Counted from the first letter of the stretch, positions 33,371 to 46,874 are shown. The stretch: 64,000 bases of DNA from Agaricus subrufescens (GCA_029945375.1 CM057064.1:2418001-2482000), one strand, 5' to 3'. The notes: a model not told the origin generated them from the sequence alone. Translations and numbers: made by a program.

Positions 33371-35337
33371 TCAGGTAATATCAAGGCTACATGATTGTGC
33401 TCTTTTCGAGTCTATATAAGTCTGTGGCAAGCGTTGCAGGGTATCAAAACTGTTGACCGTCGATTGCTGATGTATCGATGATAATTGGTTATCCCTAAAG
33501 CTTTCTGAGAGCTCGGACTTGGTTGTTAGAATGTTAATAATTCGGCGAGCACCCTGTAACATTCGTATCGGACTGTCAAAAAGAGAAACGTGGCAGGAGT
33601 GATGATGCCTTACACCAGTGCAATAAATGAGAGAGAGCCACCTTGATTCCGGAGATAGACTGAGTAACATGGTGTTAGAAGATGAACCGGGCAACTTACG
33701 GTATCCAGGAGGTCTGTGTGTCTAAGATCCGTAAAGAACGGAAGAGTCCTAACATGCTGATAACTTGGTACATTGGTGCCATTAGTTTCTTAAGCGCATC
33801 TACGCAAGGGTCATTCCTCACTGAATAATCTAAGCGAAGGTCGTGGTGGGTCAGAAGAAAATTATCACGGGCTGAGAACTAGACGAAGACGAACGGAATG
33901 AAAAACAGGGTCCCGTCTCTGTAGAAAATAGAGAAGATCGGTCGCCAATAACGCATGCGTTCCATATTTGTTAAGATATTGCGATTTGAATGCGCCAAGG
34001 CCTGATACAGTTTGATCAGGGTCAGCGTTACCTCAAAGCCTATGGTATCAAACAAAATAAGCCATGAACCGATGGTCGAAATGAGAGTGAAAACATCTAC
34101 CATTACAGAGAACTTTTGAACCCCTTGTATAAAACACCAATTCCATCAATCGCGGGACCATGGAGCCGGAGAAAGACGAAATTTACCATAGAACATATGC
34201 TACACGTCGGTTGATGTGGTAGATTCTTACTGGAAAGGCGACAGTACACCCAGGGTGAGGTGCGGGAAGGGGACCATGCATTTGCATCAAGATGCATGTA
34301 AAGAGAAAAATAGACGCCGCGACCTGTTGTCGGAAAACTTGTGTAAGTAACCCACGAGAAGCCGGGGCGTGTGATATAATTAGACCCTCACAGTTATTTC
34401 AACTGATAAGGCGAGAGATTAGTAAAGTCCGAATGCGGAAGTGTTAATGCGCTCTGTGAATACTTACTCGCCATTGCTATCCCCAACATAGAGGAAACTA
34501 GGAAGATGAATGACTAAATGCATGGATTGGCGGAGGAAATACTAACCCCACACATTATTTATACCATAAAGGGCCCTTAGTCTCAATACGAAAAGGGTCT
34601 TGATTACGCATGTATAGGTAGCATTGCGAATGCTGGTAAAGTGATGATCCGTCACTTTGCCCCTCGGAAAAAGGAGTATTACTCACAGCCCTGTAATCCA
34701 AGTAGCAGCCTTACACCTGAGGTGATTCAATTCATGAAGCATAGACACAAGAGGGGTTCAACGTACACCTGTCAATTAATCAATCTTTTTATCAAGCGGG
34801 TAGAAGTCGCATTTAGCGTACCGAAGGGGGCGCAGGTATTGTGTGGGATACTAGTAGGAGTAGAAGCCAGTTTTTGTATTAGGAACAACGAAGCTTTCGA
34901 TGCACTTACTATAGAGATAGAGACTGGCGGACAAAATTAGTAGGAAGTCTTAGGATTAAACCCCAAGTGTTACATACATAAAATCGACAGCAGTGAAGTA
35001 CCGGACAAGCACATAAAAAACTTTGATAATCATGAATTGGCCGCTATCCCAGACCTTCGATTAGAGGAGGCTTGTCTTGCAGTAATAATCAGTGCCGTAC
35101 GTATAGATATGCTCGACCTAGCATCACCAGTCAGCTTCGACTCAACAAGAAATGAAAGAGCATACCTCTTGCCTAAAAAGCAGAAGTACATCATAGGCCC
35201 AAATTGCCAGAGCTGCAACTGAAGCACGGATTCTAATCTGGCTCTATATAAATTGGGGAGAACCACCTACCATAACTATAGGATGTGGCTGCTGTGACCT
35301 CGAAGGCCATATTGACTACTGGCCCACCGGACACCAT
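33371..35337 (-). CDS. DUF6533-type multi-pass membrane protein
   Basis: Basidiomycete-specific membrane protein family of unknown function. The minus strand gives MVSGGPVVNMAFEVTAATSYSY, spliced to VAALAIWAYDVLLLFRQE, which matches the family's first helix with its YD motif. WDSGQFMIIKVFYVLVRYF corresponds to the second. TLFVLRLRALYGINNVW is the family's LRxxALYG helix. The helix WLILFDTIGFEVTLTLIKLYQAL and IFYRDGTLFFIPFVFV, the typical YRDG...F block, follow. Many short introns are needed and the middle exons between 34300 and 34960 were not fully solved. The gene could be intact or mildly decayed. The 3' end at 33371 is the stop of the last plausible frame. Confidence 0.5.
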
Positions 35338-36990
35338 AGGTGCAAGTCAGTAGGAAGGCAGCGCAGCTCATTGATATCTCGCCGGTTCTTATTTGAGGCG
35401 AGGATTCTTCCAGGGACGACAGGACCGACCAGTAACCGTCCAAGTGGGAACATGTAATTACAATTTGGTGATGAATAGGAACTCTATGCTATTCTGTGAA
35501 CCCTGGCCGGTGACGGCTCATTAAATTGACTGTCACTGAAGAACAATGCTATTCTTAAGTTAATCTCGGTTCTCTCGCCTTCGAAACATTCATATCTGCC
35601 CTGGCATAATTCACTAGGTTAACCAGTTGGGGCAACTGGCGGGGTCAAGAGAGAATTGCAGGAAGATTGGGTTAGACCATTCTTGGCCACCAATAAGGGT
35701 CACATCATCTTTGCCCTTTACCACGCAGGCCTGAGTCTACCTATGTTCTACTCCAGTCTAGGTCTCACCTTGTTGCATTGATTGTAGAGATATTAATTTG
35801 ATAACAAGCCGACATTAAGCAAACGGTATTAAGTTTGACCTACGGGAATGCAGAACCGTGGCCACAACCGGCTGTTTCATTGAAAAATGCCAGCACTCTT
35901 GGAACTTGAAGCTTCACACAATTCCCGTATCAGTGTTATATTGGCGACAGGCGGCTGACACACCTCACAGGGCAATAAACAGTCACAAGGTAGCACCTAA
36001 TATACGACGATGCGATAGATATTCTGAGGACCAAAGCCCAGTTATCCAAATGAAGACAAGACTTGTAATGCAGTTTAAATCAAAATTTCACCAGCCAGTC
36101 CAGATAGCGTATAATAAAACAGTGCCTAGGACAGCTCCTGCGAGGCGACACACCATGAGCGGCATGTGCTCCGAGGTCCATTTGTTGAAAACTGCTGACG
36201 ACCGATCAACGGCGGAGAAGAGCGATTCACGTATATCCAGCATTGAGATGTGTAAGGCCTCGTAATTGTCTGTCACAAAGAAGTTATTCGAATACCATAG
36301 CGACGAATGGGGTATCATGCACGTACCTGACACTAAGCCATGGAAAAAAAAAGTACAGTTGTGTGCCGTAATGATTAGGATCTCATGCACCAAGAGAAAG
36401 GGGACAAGGATGATAATTGGCCCAAAGAATATTGACCATGCGAGGATATGCACGAAATAAATATGAGTATGAACTAGCACCTTCCGTTAATATTTAGTGT
36501 AATCATGGCATCGCGTGACATACCAAACTCTATGGTAGGAAAAAAAATCTCTCGTATCCATTCTGGCGGCTGTGAAAACGCTCTACTGAGCCATGATACT
36601 AAGAACAGCAGGTTATCAATAATAGACATGGGCCACCGGGAGACTTACGAACGAAGCCCAACATGCTACCTAACTCTTTCAGAAGCTCAGCAATGAGCCG
36701 CCCTAGGTTCGCATGTCATCCTCGTGGGTGCCGAGAGGGCGAATGCCAGGTGAACATACCCAGCACATGAAGGAACCTTGCAGTAAGCTCCGTTAGTTGT
36801 TGCATCCAACTGCATGCTGCTGCAGATTCGTGGGGGAGGTACATCGTTGGCTGGTCGTAGGGAAGGAGAAAGCATGGGTGGTGGCAGGCAAATGTACGCT
36901 AGTCGAGAGCCAACCGGAACACGCGTCGAAGGCGTGGCTAATTTGGCCAGAATTTGGCACACATCTTTTGATCCGTACAACCAATTAAAT
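35338..36990. other. Intergenic stretch with a possible membrane-protein relic
   Basis: About 1.65 kb. A minus-strand frame at 36088-36480 has two hydrophobic segments (ILAWSIFFGPIIILVPFLLV and AGAVLGTVLLYAIWTGW). It could be part of a second, decayed membrane-protein gene related to the DUF6533 neighbour. No conserved motif or complete exon chain was found, so no gene is called. Confidence 0.35.
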
Positions 36991-38201
36991 TCAATCTACC
37001 ATAAAGTATTTCGACAAATTGTCTTCAAAAGTATGGAGCATATGCTCTATCTTGGGTTTCAACTCTAACCAACAAGCAACCCCCCATTCGTTCCGCTTGC
37101 TGGCTCGCCCAAGTGCCATCTCAAGAAGCGACCCTGGATCACCGGAATAGCTTTGGTAAGCTGTCCAGAAGCTCTGCCAGTGATATTGATGAGTGCTCGT
37201 CGAGGGACAGCCAGCATGTGGCTCATTAACCAAAATGCTTCCTATAGAGTATCGTTGTAATGAATTCAGACACCACAGGCCTCGCATGAGTCTGCCGCGT
37301 TGTTCAGGGGTCAGCTCGGACATGAGTGCGTCTGGCGTGCCGGATGACTCTACCATCTTTGCAAAATCTGAAAGTGCAGGAGGTGAAGAATTCGTGATTC
37401 CGACGCGTCTCAATGCCCGATAGTATGCCAACCCCCTTTGTCTTGCATTGTTCAGCCTATCAACAAAGTCGAGTGACTTGCGAAGGTCCGCTGAACTCAT
37501 GGTTGGCGCAAATGCGAGAGACAACCATTGGACTTCGATGTTCTTCTTGAAGGTCGAATCCAAAATATCGCTCTTGTTTGAGAGAAGCAGAAGATTTTCC
37601 AGAATCTCCGACGTCCAAGGGCCAGAGGGCTCAGGTACCCGGCTAGCCGGAGCGTTACTGAAACTGGAAGTCCAATGAGACTGGATGATGTCAAGTGACC
37701 ATCTTTCGAGGTGAGTACAGTCGTATTTATGGGCGATCCCAGCTAGCAGCATGAGACGTTTCAGGTCGACTGTTGCAGCATCTTGTTGAGCTCGTATCTC
37801 AATAGGTCTGAATTGTGGAGATTAGGGCTTCTATTTCAATCGTATCAATTTCGAGACATACCGTGCGTATAATCCCCAACAAAGAGCTCTGAACGAGTCA
37901 AGATCGTCATGGCAAATAATTGGATTGTCATCCGAACTCCCCTCCATCATCTCACTCGATATCCCCCCCAGACTCGGCTCCTTCAGCTCCAACTCAGTCG
38001 ACCCCGGCTGGGGTAAGGAGAACATCTTGTTAAAGACGGGTGATTCCTGAGCAAGAAGGGTGTAGTGAATCTAGTTTGCCGAGTGTTAGCAGTCTTTCTG
38101 AGCACAACGATTACGACTCGGCTGACATTGAACAAGTAGCCATCAACTTGGAAGATGCAGCTTCCATCTTTGAAGTAGTAGTTCTGATCGCGGGGGCACA
38201 T
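36991..38201 (-). CDS. BTB/POZ-domain protein 1 of tandem cluster
   Basis: Three exons. Exon 1 MCPRDQNYYFKDGSCIFQVDGYLFNV is the BTB start (FYFxDGxxxFxVxxxLFxV). Exon 2 is IHYTLLAQESPVFNKMFSLPQPG...DSFRALCWGLYAR, and exon 3 is RLMLLAGIAHKYDCTHLERWSLDII followed by a helical C-terminal part ending LSKYFMVD-stop. BTB domains dimerise or act as CUL3 adaptors; large agaricomycete BTB families of this shape have no established function. There is no Kelch, MATH or zinc-finger partner domain. The next two genes share the same exon design and strand. Confidence 0.85.
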
Positions 38202-38813
38202 AGTGAGTCGTAGGACAGAGTATTTACGTTCTCAGTCTTTGTGCATTAGAGGTTACTTATACCCTTGTGTCACGATGTTCTGTCGTGTTTTCTCGTCATC
38301 AGAACGGGGTCTTTGGGGCCTCATGTTGGCCAGCTCATCGTGATGGAACGACCTAGCATGGTGCCGCAGGCATTCCATACATGGACGGCAAGCCAGATCC
38401 CCAAACTTAATCATGGGATGGATATAACCCAATATGGTGTTTCCTTTTTGCTTCATTTCCGCGCTTTTGCTTCCTCACTTCGTGCACCTCCCGGAACCGA
38501 TTTGGTGAAATCCTATGTTATCCTCTGGTAAGGACAGGATGATCAACATCAAAATCGTTCCAAATTTGAGGGCTCGTGAATCTCGAAAGTTCAGGACGCA
38601 GGGGTTATCAACATTGAGGCATGCAATGGCCGTAAGGAGTTTTGGCGGATTCAATCTATTAACGCCTACTCAACGGACGATGATCTAGCGATGTAATGGA
38701 AATAGCAACGGATAAGTGAACTAGGATACACAGGGATATGTTAAAGATTAACGCGAGAGCATCATATAGTAAACTGGTCCACTCCACTCACGCCACACAG
38801 CAGCCCCTGAAAC
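38202..38813. other. Intergenic, BTB 1 to BTB 2
   Basis: About 610 bases with the promoter of BTB gene 1 and the 3' UTR of BTB gene 2. No exon supported. Confidence 0.4.
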
Positions 38814-40049
38814 CTATTCTTGTCGCCTAGCCGGAATCCTGAAATAATTCGCAAGTGTATCATGGAAGTATTTCTTCGTTTCGCAGACCTGGGCTTTGAT
38901 GAGGGATTGACAAAATACTTCTCCAGTTCCGGCGGGTATCAGAACGGGAGATGTCATGATTCTGCTTTCCAACTCTTGTAAAAAATCAGCTGGATCATAT
39001 AAACCCTCTCCTTCGTCTGTTGAGGTATCCATCAGAAAATTTGACCACCACATTTTCCATCCGCGCTGACAAGTATCGTGGTTTGAACATCGAGGATTGA
39101 CACGTAGAGGAAGGGCCTTGTTGAGGCTGTTGCGTAATTGTATAAGTGATGAGTACCCGTAGTATAATTGTAGTTTTTGGGTATTGTTAAGATCAAAAGT
39201 GAGGTCTTCTTCGACAAACGAGGTATAATCGCCAATCTGTAATGGTGTGCCGTCGTTGGGCGACTCTGACTCGAAAGGAGGATCAAATTTCCCGATAGCT
39301 TTGATGTAACAATGGTAGACTTTGCCATGAAAGTGTCGAATTTTGAGGTCCTCTGCGGTCTCCAACGCTTTCACAAAGCAATTTCCTTCATCGGGTGAGG
39401 TCATGATACTATAGAGCCATCTTTGCTCGATTCGTATCGCAAGGTCATTCTTCCTATTGCAGTAAGCGAGTTTGAGTAACCTTCCAACAGCAGCCCAATT
39501 GTGACATTGGAACTGTGGGTTGCGTAAATGGCTATCAAGAGTACTGAGTGCCCAGTCGCGTAGATCCGTGAATCTGTACTTCTGGGCCATTGAAAGGACA
39601 TTGATCATCCGAACAAATTTAAACGTTACGGGATTTGTCTGCGCAAAGATTTCATTCGGCCTTGGAATTTTAAAATCAGTAAAAAAAGATCGATAGGTAT
39701 TGATTAAGGCATCATGTTACTCACTTAGCGTACAATGCCCAACACAAAGCCCTAAACTCTCGAACGGTGTTATCTAGAACTACTTCTCCTGCTGGCGGCG
39801 GGTACTTTCGGGACTTCCACTCGCTAAGCGGGGGTGGTAGCATGTCGCGAAGCACAGTTGAGTCATCTTCAATTCTAGAGCGGTGAATCTGAAGAGAATA
39901 AGGAATGAGAGGCAGGATTGTCCTAGAAACTAGCATACCCTGAAAAGCATCCGGTCCTCAATGAGAAATAAGCAGCTACCATCAGAAAAATAGTAGTCTT
40001 CATCTCTTTCGTATTCATATAGTCGTTCGTCGTATTCGAGGTAATCCAT
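38814..40049 (-). CDS. BTB/POZ-domain protein 2 of tandem cluster
   Basis: Exon 1 from ATG 40049 (MDYLEYDERLYEYERDEDYYF) continues to FSDGSCLFLIEDRMLF. Exon 2 gives IHRSRIEDDSTVLRDMLPPP and TVREFRALCWALYAK. The last exon starts before MINVLSMAQKYRFTDLRDWALSTLD and runs to NYFRIPARRQE-stop. The layout and splice positions equal those of the genes on both sides, so this is a tandem paralogue. The C-terminal part is diverged from its neighbours. A start further upstream is possible, but the first Met fits the short acidic leader typical of the group. Confidence 0.82.
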
Positions 40050-40251
40050 GGTGAACCAGAATGGAGTACAGTGATCAACGTGCCCACTGACGGTAATACT
40101 ACGTCTATTACGAAACCGCTGAGTCGTCCCTTCCCATTGGACGTAAACACTAATGTATATACGTTCACATTGCCGTTGCCACAATACAAGTGATTTCTCA
40201 AAAGGTACTTAGAGAATTTAGACAGCCTGGATACAAAAGCTCCAAAATACA

Positions 40252-41446
40252 TCAGGCACACCGAAATCTCTTTACCAGGCTCTTTTCGAATCCAACTACC
40301 ATCCTCTCATGCTCTTCCTTGCTGTACCATGGCTTTCGTTTTCCTCTCGGGGGTCCATTCTCCCTTTCCCACTCTACCACCTGCTCATGCATGTATTCCA
40401 AAAATGCCCCAGGATCGTCTAGCGCAAATCTCCACGTCTCTAAGTTCCCGCCTCGTCTTATTTGAGGTTTTGGGACCCGCCTATCTAGCTTGTACTTCAA
40501 TGCCACCAATGAACAATACCCACACTGTAATTTCAACTTCTGTACCTCCGTCAACCCAGGCAGAACGAGAAGAGTCTCGTCAATGTCAGTTCCAATTTTC
40601 CCAATAGGTATCAGATGGGTATCCTCATTATACGTGTTCCTCCAAGCTGCGGGATTTTTCCAGACCGTAGCCTGCAAGAATGCGTAATACAGACCAGCTT
40701 CAAGCTCGTTATCCTTCGTCCGTTCGGCAACGGGAAGCATGTTTTTGAGGGTATCGAGTGCCCTACTATCCGACCCTTGCCGTAATCGGGAGACCAATAC
40801 CTTTCGTGCCTTTGAGGCCAGGTTTTTCTGGTCTGTGAGAGTGCTATCTACAAGAATTTTCTCGAGATATTCGAGAGGGATATCACTGGCGACCCCTTCC
40901 AATCGGTCGCTAAGCACCTCCGCCGCCCAATTTTCGAATTCCTTGACTCCATAGTTCTGGGCGACGAGATTGGCTTGCAGAATAGCTCCAATGTCTCCCT
41001 TTTGGGCGGCACAAATTTCTCTGGGGCTTTCAAACGCATGTGGCTCTATTTCCTTAACAAAGGATGGACTTCAACTTACGTTGCGTACAGCATCCAGCAC
41101 AATGTGCAGATGTTTTTGGCTGGATCTGGCATAAGGAGACGGCCATCCGATAGTTTTTCCGGGGTGAGCAAATGTTTCAGAACAGGAGAATTTCGTTCGA
41201 CGAGAAAGCGATGAATTTTAGATAAGGATGGTTGGAAAAGTTGAAACAAAATCAAAAACAAAAAAAGCAAAAAAAAAAAAACATAGAGGGTAACCAATCA
41301 GTAAAGTTAAGCCTGACATTCTTGTGCACGCAAAGGTTTCACACCTTAAATAGTTGGTTTTCAACTTGAAGCTCAACATCCCCGTCCTCAAAATAGAATT
41401 TTTTGTCTCGTTCGAGTACAGTAGTAGGTTGGAGAGGCTCGCCCAT
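40252..41446 (-). CDS. BTB/POZ-domain protein 3 of tandem cluster
   Basis: Exon 1 is MGEPLQPTTVLERDKKFYFEDGDVELQVENQLFKV, and exon 2 gives IHRFLVERNSPVLKHLLTPEKL and NICTLCWMLYAT. The next exon, with AILQANLVAQNYGVKEFENWAAEVLSDRL, continues in a helical C-terminal region ending LVKRFRCA-stop. Same three-part design as the two preceding genes. It lies only about 200 bases from BTB gene 2, all three genes reading the same way. The intron around 41230-41330 is unusually A/T-rich. Confidence 0.82.
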
Positions 41447-42692
41447 GGTGGTCAGTAGTCAGGTCGGATACTACGTATATTCCAATGTACGTTCCAGTAA
41501 GACGTTTATAGCCCGGCAAGGATCAACAAGCTTCACAGAGAATACGAGATCACTGGCTCATGTATGGTCTACTGCCCAAGTTTAATAATCGCTGCGGCGA
41601 GCGGCGGCCCTTGTTTACCTTTGCCATCTCTATCAAACAATCAACCTCCAAGATTAGATATCCCCCTGGCAATCGCTCTAAGCTCAAATTCTTTAGAAAT
41701 CTTATCTGTCGAGCGATTATTATCATTCCCGCGTAGGACCTCCAACTTGAAGCGGAACAGCGACCAGAAGCATAGACAAATAATCGCCAAATCGAGAGAA
41801 AGAATAAATATATATCATTGCTCGAGAATGCCATCATGCAGTGCTAATACAACTATTGCCAATTAATTGCGTTTAACTACCAAGTAAAAAAATGTGCTCG
41901 CAAGAAACACCAAAAAAAAAAAACACAATGAGAGAACAAACAGAAAAAAAAAATAACACAAGAAGGACAAGGGAACCCCCTCTTCTATCACCATCAAAAA
42001 GACAGAAGGAAAGGGAGTGTGAATAAGGATATATACAAGTACTATACTGCGCGGGTCGACGAGATCTCAGTCCAAAAAGAGAGGAGACTATCTACAAGTA
42101 AGGAGGGGACAGGTTAAGAGCTGTGTACCTGCATAAAACATAAGTGCACACTCATGATTTTTTTGCGACGACACACCAAGGAGGAGGGAAAACAAGAAGA
42201 GAAAAGAAAAAACATACAAGAACACAAGAGAAGAAAAAGAAAGAAAGAGAACCAGTAATCAACAAGAAAAATCAACGATCGGGAATGTTCAGTGATCAAT
42301 GTATCAAAATTCGCTTTGTACAAGAAAATAAAAAGGACAGTTATCTGACCAACGATGGACAGGAACAAAAGCAGGGAAAGAGTGTACATGAAAAAGAAAG
42401 GGAGTGTTCGATCAAAACGAGTGAGTTAATTTATTTTTTTTGTTTCTTTGTTAATTTTTAAAGCAACCAAGATAGGCGTTTCATGGTCGCAAAGGCAGGA
42501 GGAATAAGCAACTTGGCCTGTGTCACATAAGCATAGGAAAAAATTTTGCATAGAGCTGCACGCATATCTTGTTATACAACCTAAAAGCGAACCATTAGTC
42601 TCTTAAGCTTAGCGAAAAAGGTCAAACTTACAATCAATAAGACCAAGAACGAAAAAGTAAAAGACCAAGAACGACACGTGCGGGCCGCTCAC
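41447..42692. other. Intergenic, purine-rich low-complexity DNA
   Basis: About 1.25 kb. From 41885 to about 42480 the plus strand is strongly A/G-rich with runs of A (positions 41910-41955, 42170-42260). Open frames here are products of the biased composition. It likely holds the long 3' UTR of the downstream serine-rich gene. Confidence 0.45.
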
Positions 42693-45600
42693 TCAACCTT
42701 TCGACCAGATATCCGTAACCGCCCTCCTCCTCTCCCTCCTCAACGCTGCTGCTGCCGCAGTATTAGGAGAGTCCCCCAAATCCACCACTCCATTATTACT
42801 TTCAACTTTTCTCCTCCCTTCCTCACCATTGCTTTCTAACGAAAGCCTCCCTCCACCCGTAGCAGGACTAGCAATCCCACCATTTCTAAGTCCATAGGTC
42901 TTCCTCCTCACCTCCTTCTCCGAATCCGGCGAAATCATAACTGAACTGTTACCAGCGGATGCGCCTGTCCTCCTCTTCCCCGTTCCTCCACTATTTCCAA
43001 CTCCATTAACACTCTGATCCCCCAGATGCGCACCCAAACTCTCACTCTCCATCCTCTTCTTATACCCCTCCAGCTGCTGTTGCAATCCACCCAGCCCACC
43101 AGATTCCGGTCTCGAAAACGTCGGTTTCGTAGAAGCACTATTGGCCGACGACGAATTCGTCATTGTCGAAATCTTACCCCCACTAGCATTACTACTACCG
43201 GTAGTCGTAGTCGAGGCAGTCGTGAAAGTATCCGCCGTATTCGAGGTAGTACTCGTAGCTCCACTGTCGGTTCTACTCATGGAAATCGGACTCGAAACCA
43301 CCCCATGATCAAATGTGACAGCCGTAGTCGCTCCACTCGGTTTCGTGAAATGTCCAGAAGGATGATGAGAGATAGAACGATGAGAAGACGACCTCTCAGC
43401 AGATGTCGAGATCGGTGTCGTACTATCACTACTTGCCAAAGGGGAAGATGAAGAAGCAACAGCTCGAATCGTAGCAATCGAGGCAATCGAAATTTTCTTC
43501 CTTTCATGTCTCGTACTCGTCTCTCCCCTTCCATCAACATCATCATTGCCCGAAGTCATAGAAGCCCTAGACAATCTACCAGTCAAACTTCTCAGAGGCG
43601 TTTCATAAGAAGTTGTCTGTGTCGAAGCTGGCAAAGTCACGACTCTACTCCTCTCCAAAGGGACCTCCTGTGCTGTTTGTAATGGACTTCTTGGGAACCG
43701 CTTTTCATGATGCAGAATAGGCACACCCAGCTCCCCACTCCCTCTTATCCTAGAAAGTGGTGTGGGCGAAAGCTCATATCCTTTACCACCAGCATACTCG
43801 TCTCCAGCACCCGCAGGGCTGGTGTCCGCCGAAGACGCATTGACTATCGCCATCTCCCTTTGCTGGCTAGGCGAAAACAATCTCCTCACAGGGGGGATAT
43901 TAACTTTCGGCAGCCCCAACCCTCCTCCAATACCAGGTGAAGCCGTTTCCAGCCGATCCAATTCTCTGACGGCATGAAATGCAGGCGAAGCTCTTGTTAG
44001 AGGGCTATCAGGTCGGACACCAGCTAACCTTCGTAATGCTTCTTCGCGACTTCCCGCTGACAAGGTGGTATGTCCGGTTACGTGGATACTGTTACCACCA
44101 CTGCCAGTGCTCGACGTGGCACGAGGTTCCCAAGATCTTCTCGATCTCCCACCACTGTCCGGACTCATAACACCACTGCTTCTACTGGCACTCCTCACCT
44201 CGTCCTCCCCAACACTGATGCTCCTCCCATGAACATGTGGACTCTCCCTTGGCGTTCCGCTGTCCGAGCCACCATAGGAACTCCCGCCTCCATTTTGAAG
44301 ATAGGTGTACTCCTTCATAACTCTCCCAACGCCTAACAACAACCCCGTAACAGCTCTTACAAGATCATCACTGACTCTCAAACCTTCCCGATACTCCCCT
44401 CCTATTTTTCTCCAAACATCGACGAGACTCGAATTTTTTAAGGACGATGGAGGACCGTTGGCGGGCATATAATCGGTTTCGACTTCTGCTTCGACTTGAG
44501 CATCTAATGCTCGACTATTACCAGACTTAAGCATGGCATTGAGGCGTTCAGCGTTTACGACGAGAGATTGAGCATTCCGACTGAGTAATTCAGCATGAGT
44601 CGTTCCGGTAGATGATCCGAGTACAGGTGCCATTTTGGATAACTGAGATTCGAACATGTTCAAACTGTCGACCATGAGTTTTGCATGTTCCGGTTGCGTT
44701 TGTGACCCCTGTTGACAGATTAAAATGGGAAGATGGTGATTTCAAAAGACTTGGACTTACACTCGCAGGTGTTCGTCGTAAAGTCGCGAATTGACCCGTT
44801 CGGTCGCGTGGGGTTGAAGAAGAAGCAGTGGACGTGCTACCACCCGTGTATTGCCTTCCAATCGCCGAACCTGGTCTCTCCCTTTCTAGCTCTCTTTCCC
44901 TCTTGCCCAACTCCCTTTCCCTTTCTAACAAGCTTTGCTCTCTCCTGGTCAGGGACGCTTCTCTAGATGACATGACAACACCATATGAGGATCGGTGTGA
45001 CGCTTTTCTTCTACCACTTCTGCTCCCGACTTCTTCTTCAGAGTCCTCAGAATCTACGGCAGTCATCTGTGGTTGAGATGTGTAGCTATAATCCGCCATC
45101 GAGGTGGAAGCTCTCGGAGGCAGCGTTCTTGAACCGAGCTCCCTTCGATGCACATGTTTCACAAGCGATTCTTCTCGTTCCGGGGATTCGGAAGAACGAA
45201 AGTCAACAGACATATGTCGGCTTCGGTTTGTGTTCCGGGAAGCCATACTCATCCTTTCCAATTCGCGTTCTCGTATGACCATCGATTCGGAACCTCGTTC
45301 ACGTTCTCGCAATGTACCACCAACAGGCCTCCGGCTCAAACCCGCCGCTCTTAAACCTTCACCAATCAAGCTTCTCCCTACTCCTAATGCACTTTCCGCG
45401 CTTCCGCCTCTAAGAGATTGTCTACGTTCTTTCTGCATATGGCGACCTACAGTATTTGAACGGGCGAGTATTGTGGGTGAATTGCTGTATGTATCAGAGG
45501 TGCTATGCGAGCTTTTCGTTGATGAGGGTGTGGTGGGTGTGGATGTGGATGAAGAGGGTGTCGCCAGAATGGATGATGTGGAATTTATAGGGGTTGTATG

Positions 45601-46827
45601 CGCTCGGGAAGAAGGAAATTCGCGGGTAGCATAAGATGGAGATGAAGGATTATAATCGTCGCTAAGACGACTTGTGCGTAAGGCCGCTCTACGGCCCGTG
45701 GTGGTAGTGGTAGTAGACATGCTTGAAGAGGAAGGGGCAGAAGTTGTGGCAGTGGGTCTGAGGGGTGTCTGGAAGTCTGTGGGAGACTAAATATATGGTC
45801 AAATTGTGGCTGGCCTGTTTCGAAACAGGGCTCACCTCGTCCGGTGAGTTCTCTAAAAACTCGCGGGGCAGTGCGCTGCGCCGCCTTGGGGCGGACAGAG
45901 GAGCTTTTGTGACGCTGATGGCAGGAGTGCGGGGCGATGGGCGATCGTCTCTTAGAATATCCCGTATCCGATCTCGTGCGGCACCGACCTGATAGCGCTC
46001 CTGGTCCGGATGTCTTTCGCGGTCTTTTACTAATCGTTCGTCATTATTGTAATCGTGTTCGCGATCGGAACTATCGTCATGGTCAAAACTGCTGGCGCTG
46101 GCCAAAGAGACCCTTTTGCGGCGAGGAGTGCCACTACTGGCATTGCCGCGTGTTTTGTGGGGAGAGGTAGGGGCCGAGGCGAGGCGGGCCCTGCTCGAGC
46201 GAGAACTGGAGGACGAGGTGGAGTGGAAGACGGAGCTGTCGCCCTCGCGCTCTGTCTCCGAGCCCGAGAGGACCTGGGCTGGATCTGGGGGCATCGAATG
46301 GCGCGCAAACTTGTCGAGCTGCTGGGGGGAGATGAGCGCCTAAACGAGAACAAGGGGGGCAGGGGGCTCACGATGCGATTGCGCTGGTGGAGGCTGCGGG
46401 CTCGCTGGAGGACGGACTCGTTGGAGGCCCCGCCCGCAATTCTGAGCCGCATCGTCTGTTCGTCGTCGTGCGCCGAGAGCCGGCTGCTGCTCCGGCTGCT
46501 GCCCGGGCTCGGCGTCGTGGCGCTGGTCGCCATGGGCCGCCGGCGGGCGATGGTGGCGGGGTCGCCGGTGCTGCTCCCGCCCGTCGAGTTGGTTGCGGGG
46601 GGCGAGGGCAGGCCGGATCGGACGGACGAGCCGGAGGGGCTGGGGGGCTCTGGGAGGTCGGGGAGCGGCGTGGCGGGGGGAGGCGGGCCGGTGGCGGCGG
46701 GGGATGCGCCGATGAAGATGGCGGAGAGCGGGCGGAGGGAGTCTCGGTGTCCGGAGGCCCGCGGCGGCATCGAGGAGGGCGAGGGGGGCAGAGAGCAGCG
46801 CCTGAGCCGCGGCACGCCTGCGGTCAC
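42693..46827 (-). CDS. Large serine-rich, mostly disordered protein
   Basis: About 1300 residues over four or five exons. N-terminal part MPPRASGHRDSLRPLSAIFIG (Met at 46770 is the likelier start; 46827 is the longest) with Pro/Ser-rich stretches. Then Arg/Glu-rich segments (LRERERGSES, LLERERELGKRERELERERP) that may form a charged helix. One folded-looking helical block follows: MVDSLNMFESQLSKMAPVLG, LLSRNAQSLVVNAERLNAML and VDVWRKIGGEYREGLRVSDDLVRAVTGLLLGVGRVMKEY. A long Ser/Thr tail ends VTDIWSKG-stop. The helical block is conserved-looking and may be an interaction module. I do not recognise the protein; a cytoskeletal or polarity scaffold is a guess. Confidence 0.8.
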
Positions 46828-46874
46828 GTGGCCCGGGCTACTTAAGATTCGAGATTGCGGCAGCCGAGCACGCC
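46828..46874. promoter_or_regulatory. Very short divergent promoter
   Basis: Only 47 bases (104 if the inner start is used) separate the opposite start codons of the serine-rich gene and the SnoaL-like gene. It contains GGTCACGTGGCCC around 46823-46836, with a palindromic CACGTG E-box that could serve both genes. Confidence 0.45.

Noticed and set aside
36088..36480. Second DUF6533-like gene
   Set aside because: Two hydrophobic segments only; the YD, KxLY and LRxxALYG blocks that support the neighbour are missing, so not called as a gene.
41885..42480. Open frames in purine-rich DNA on both strands
   Set aside because: Composition-driven (Lys/Arg/Glu or Phe/Leu/Ser runs). No conserved motif.
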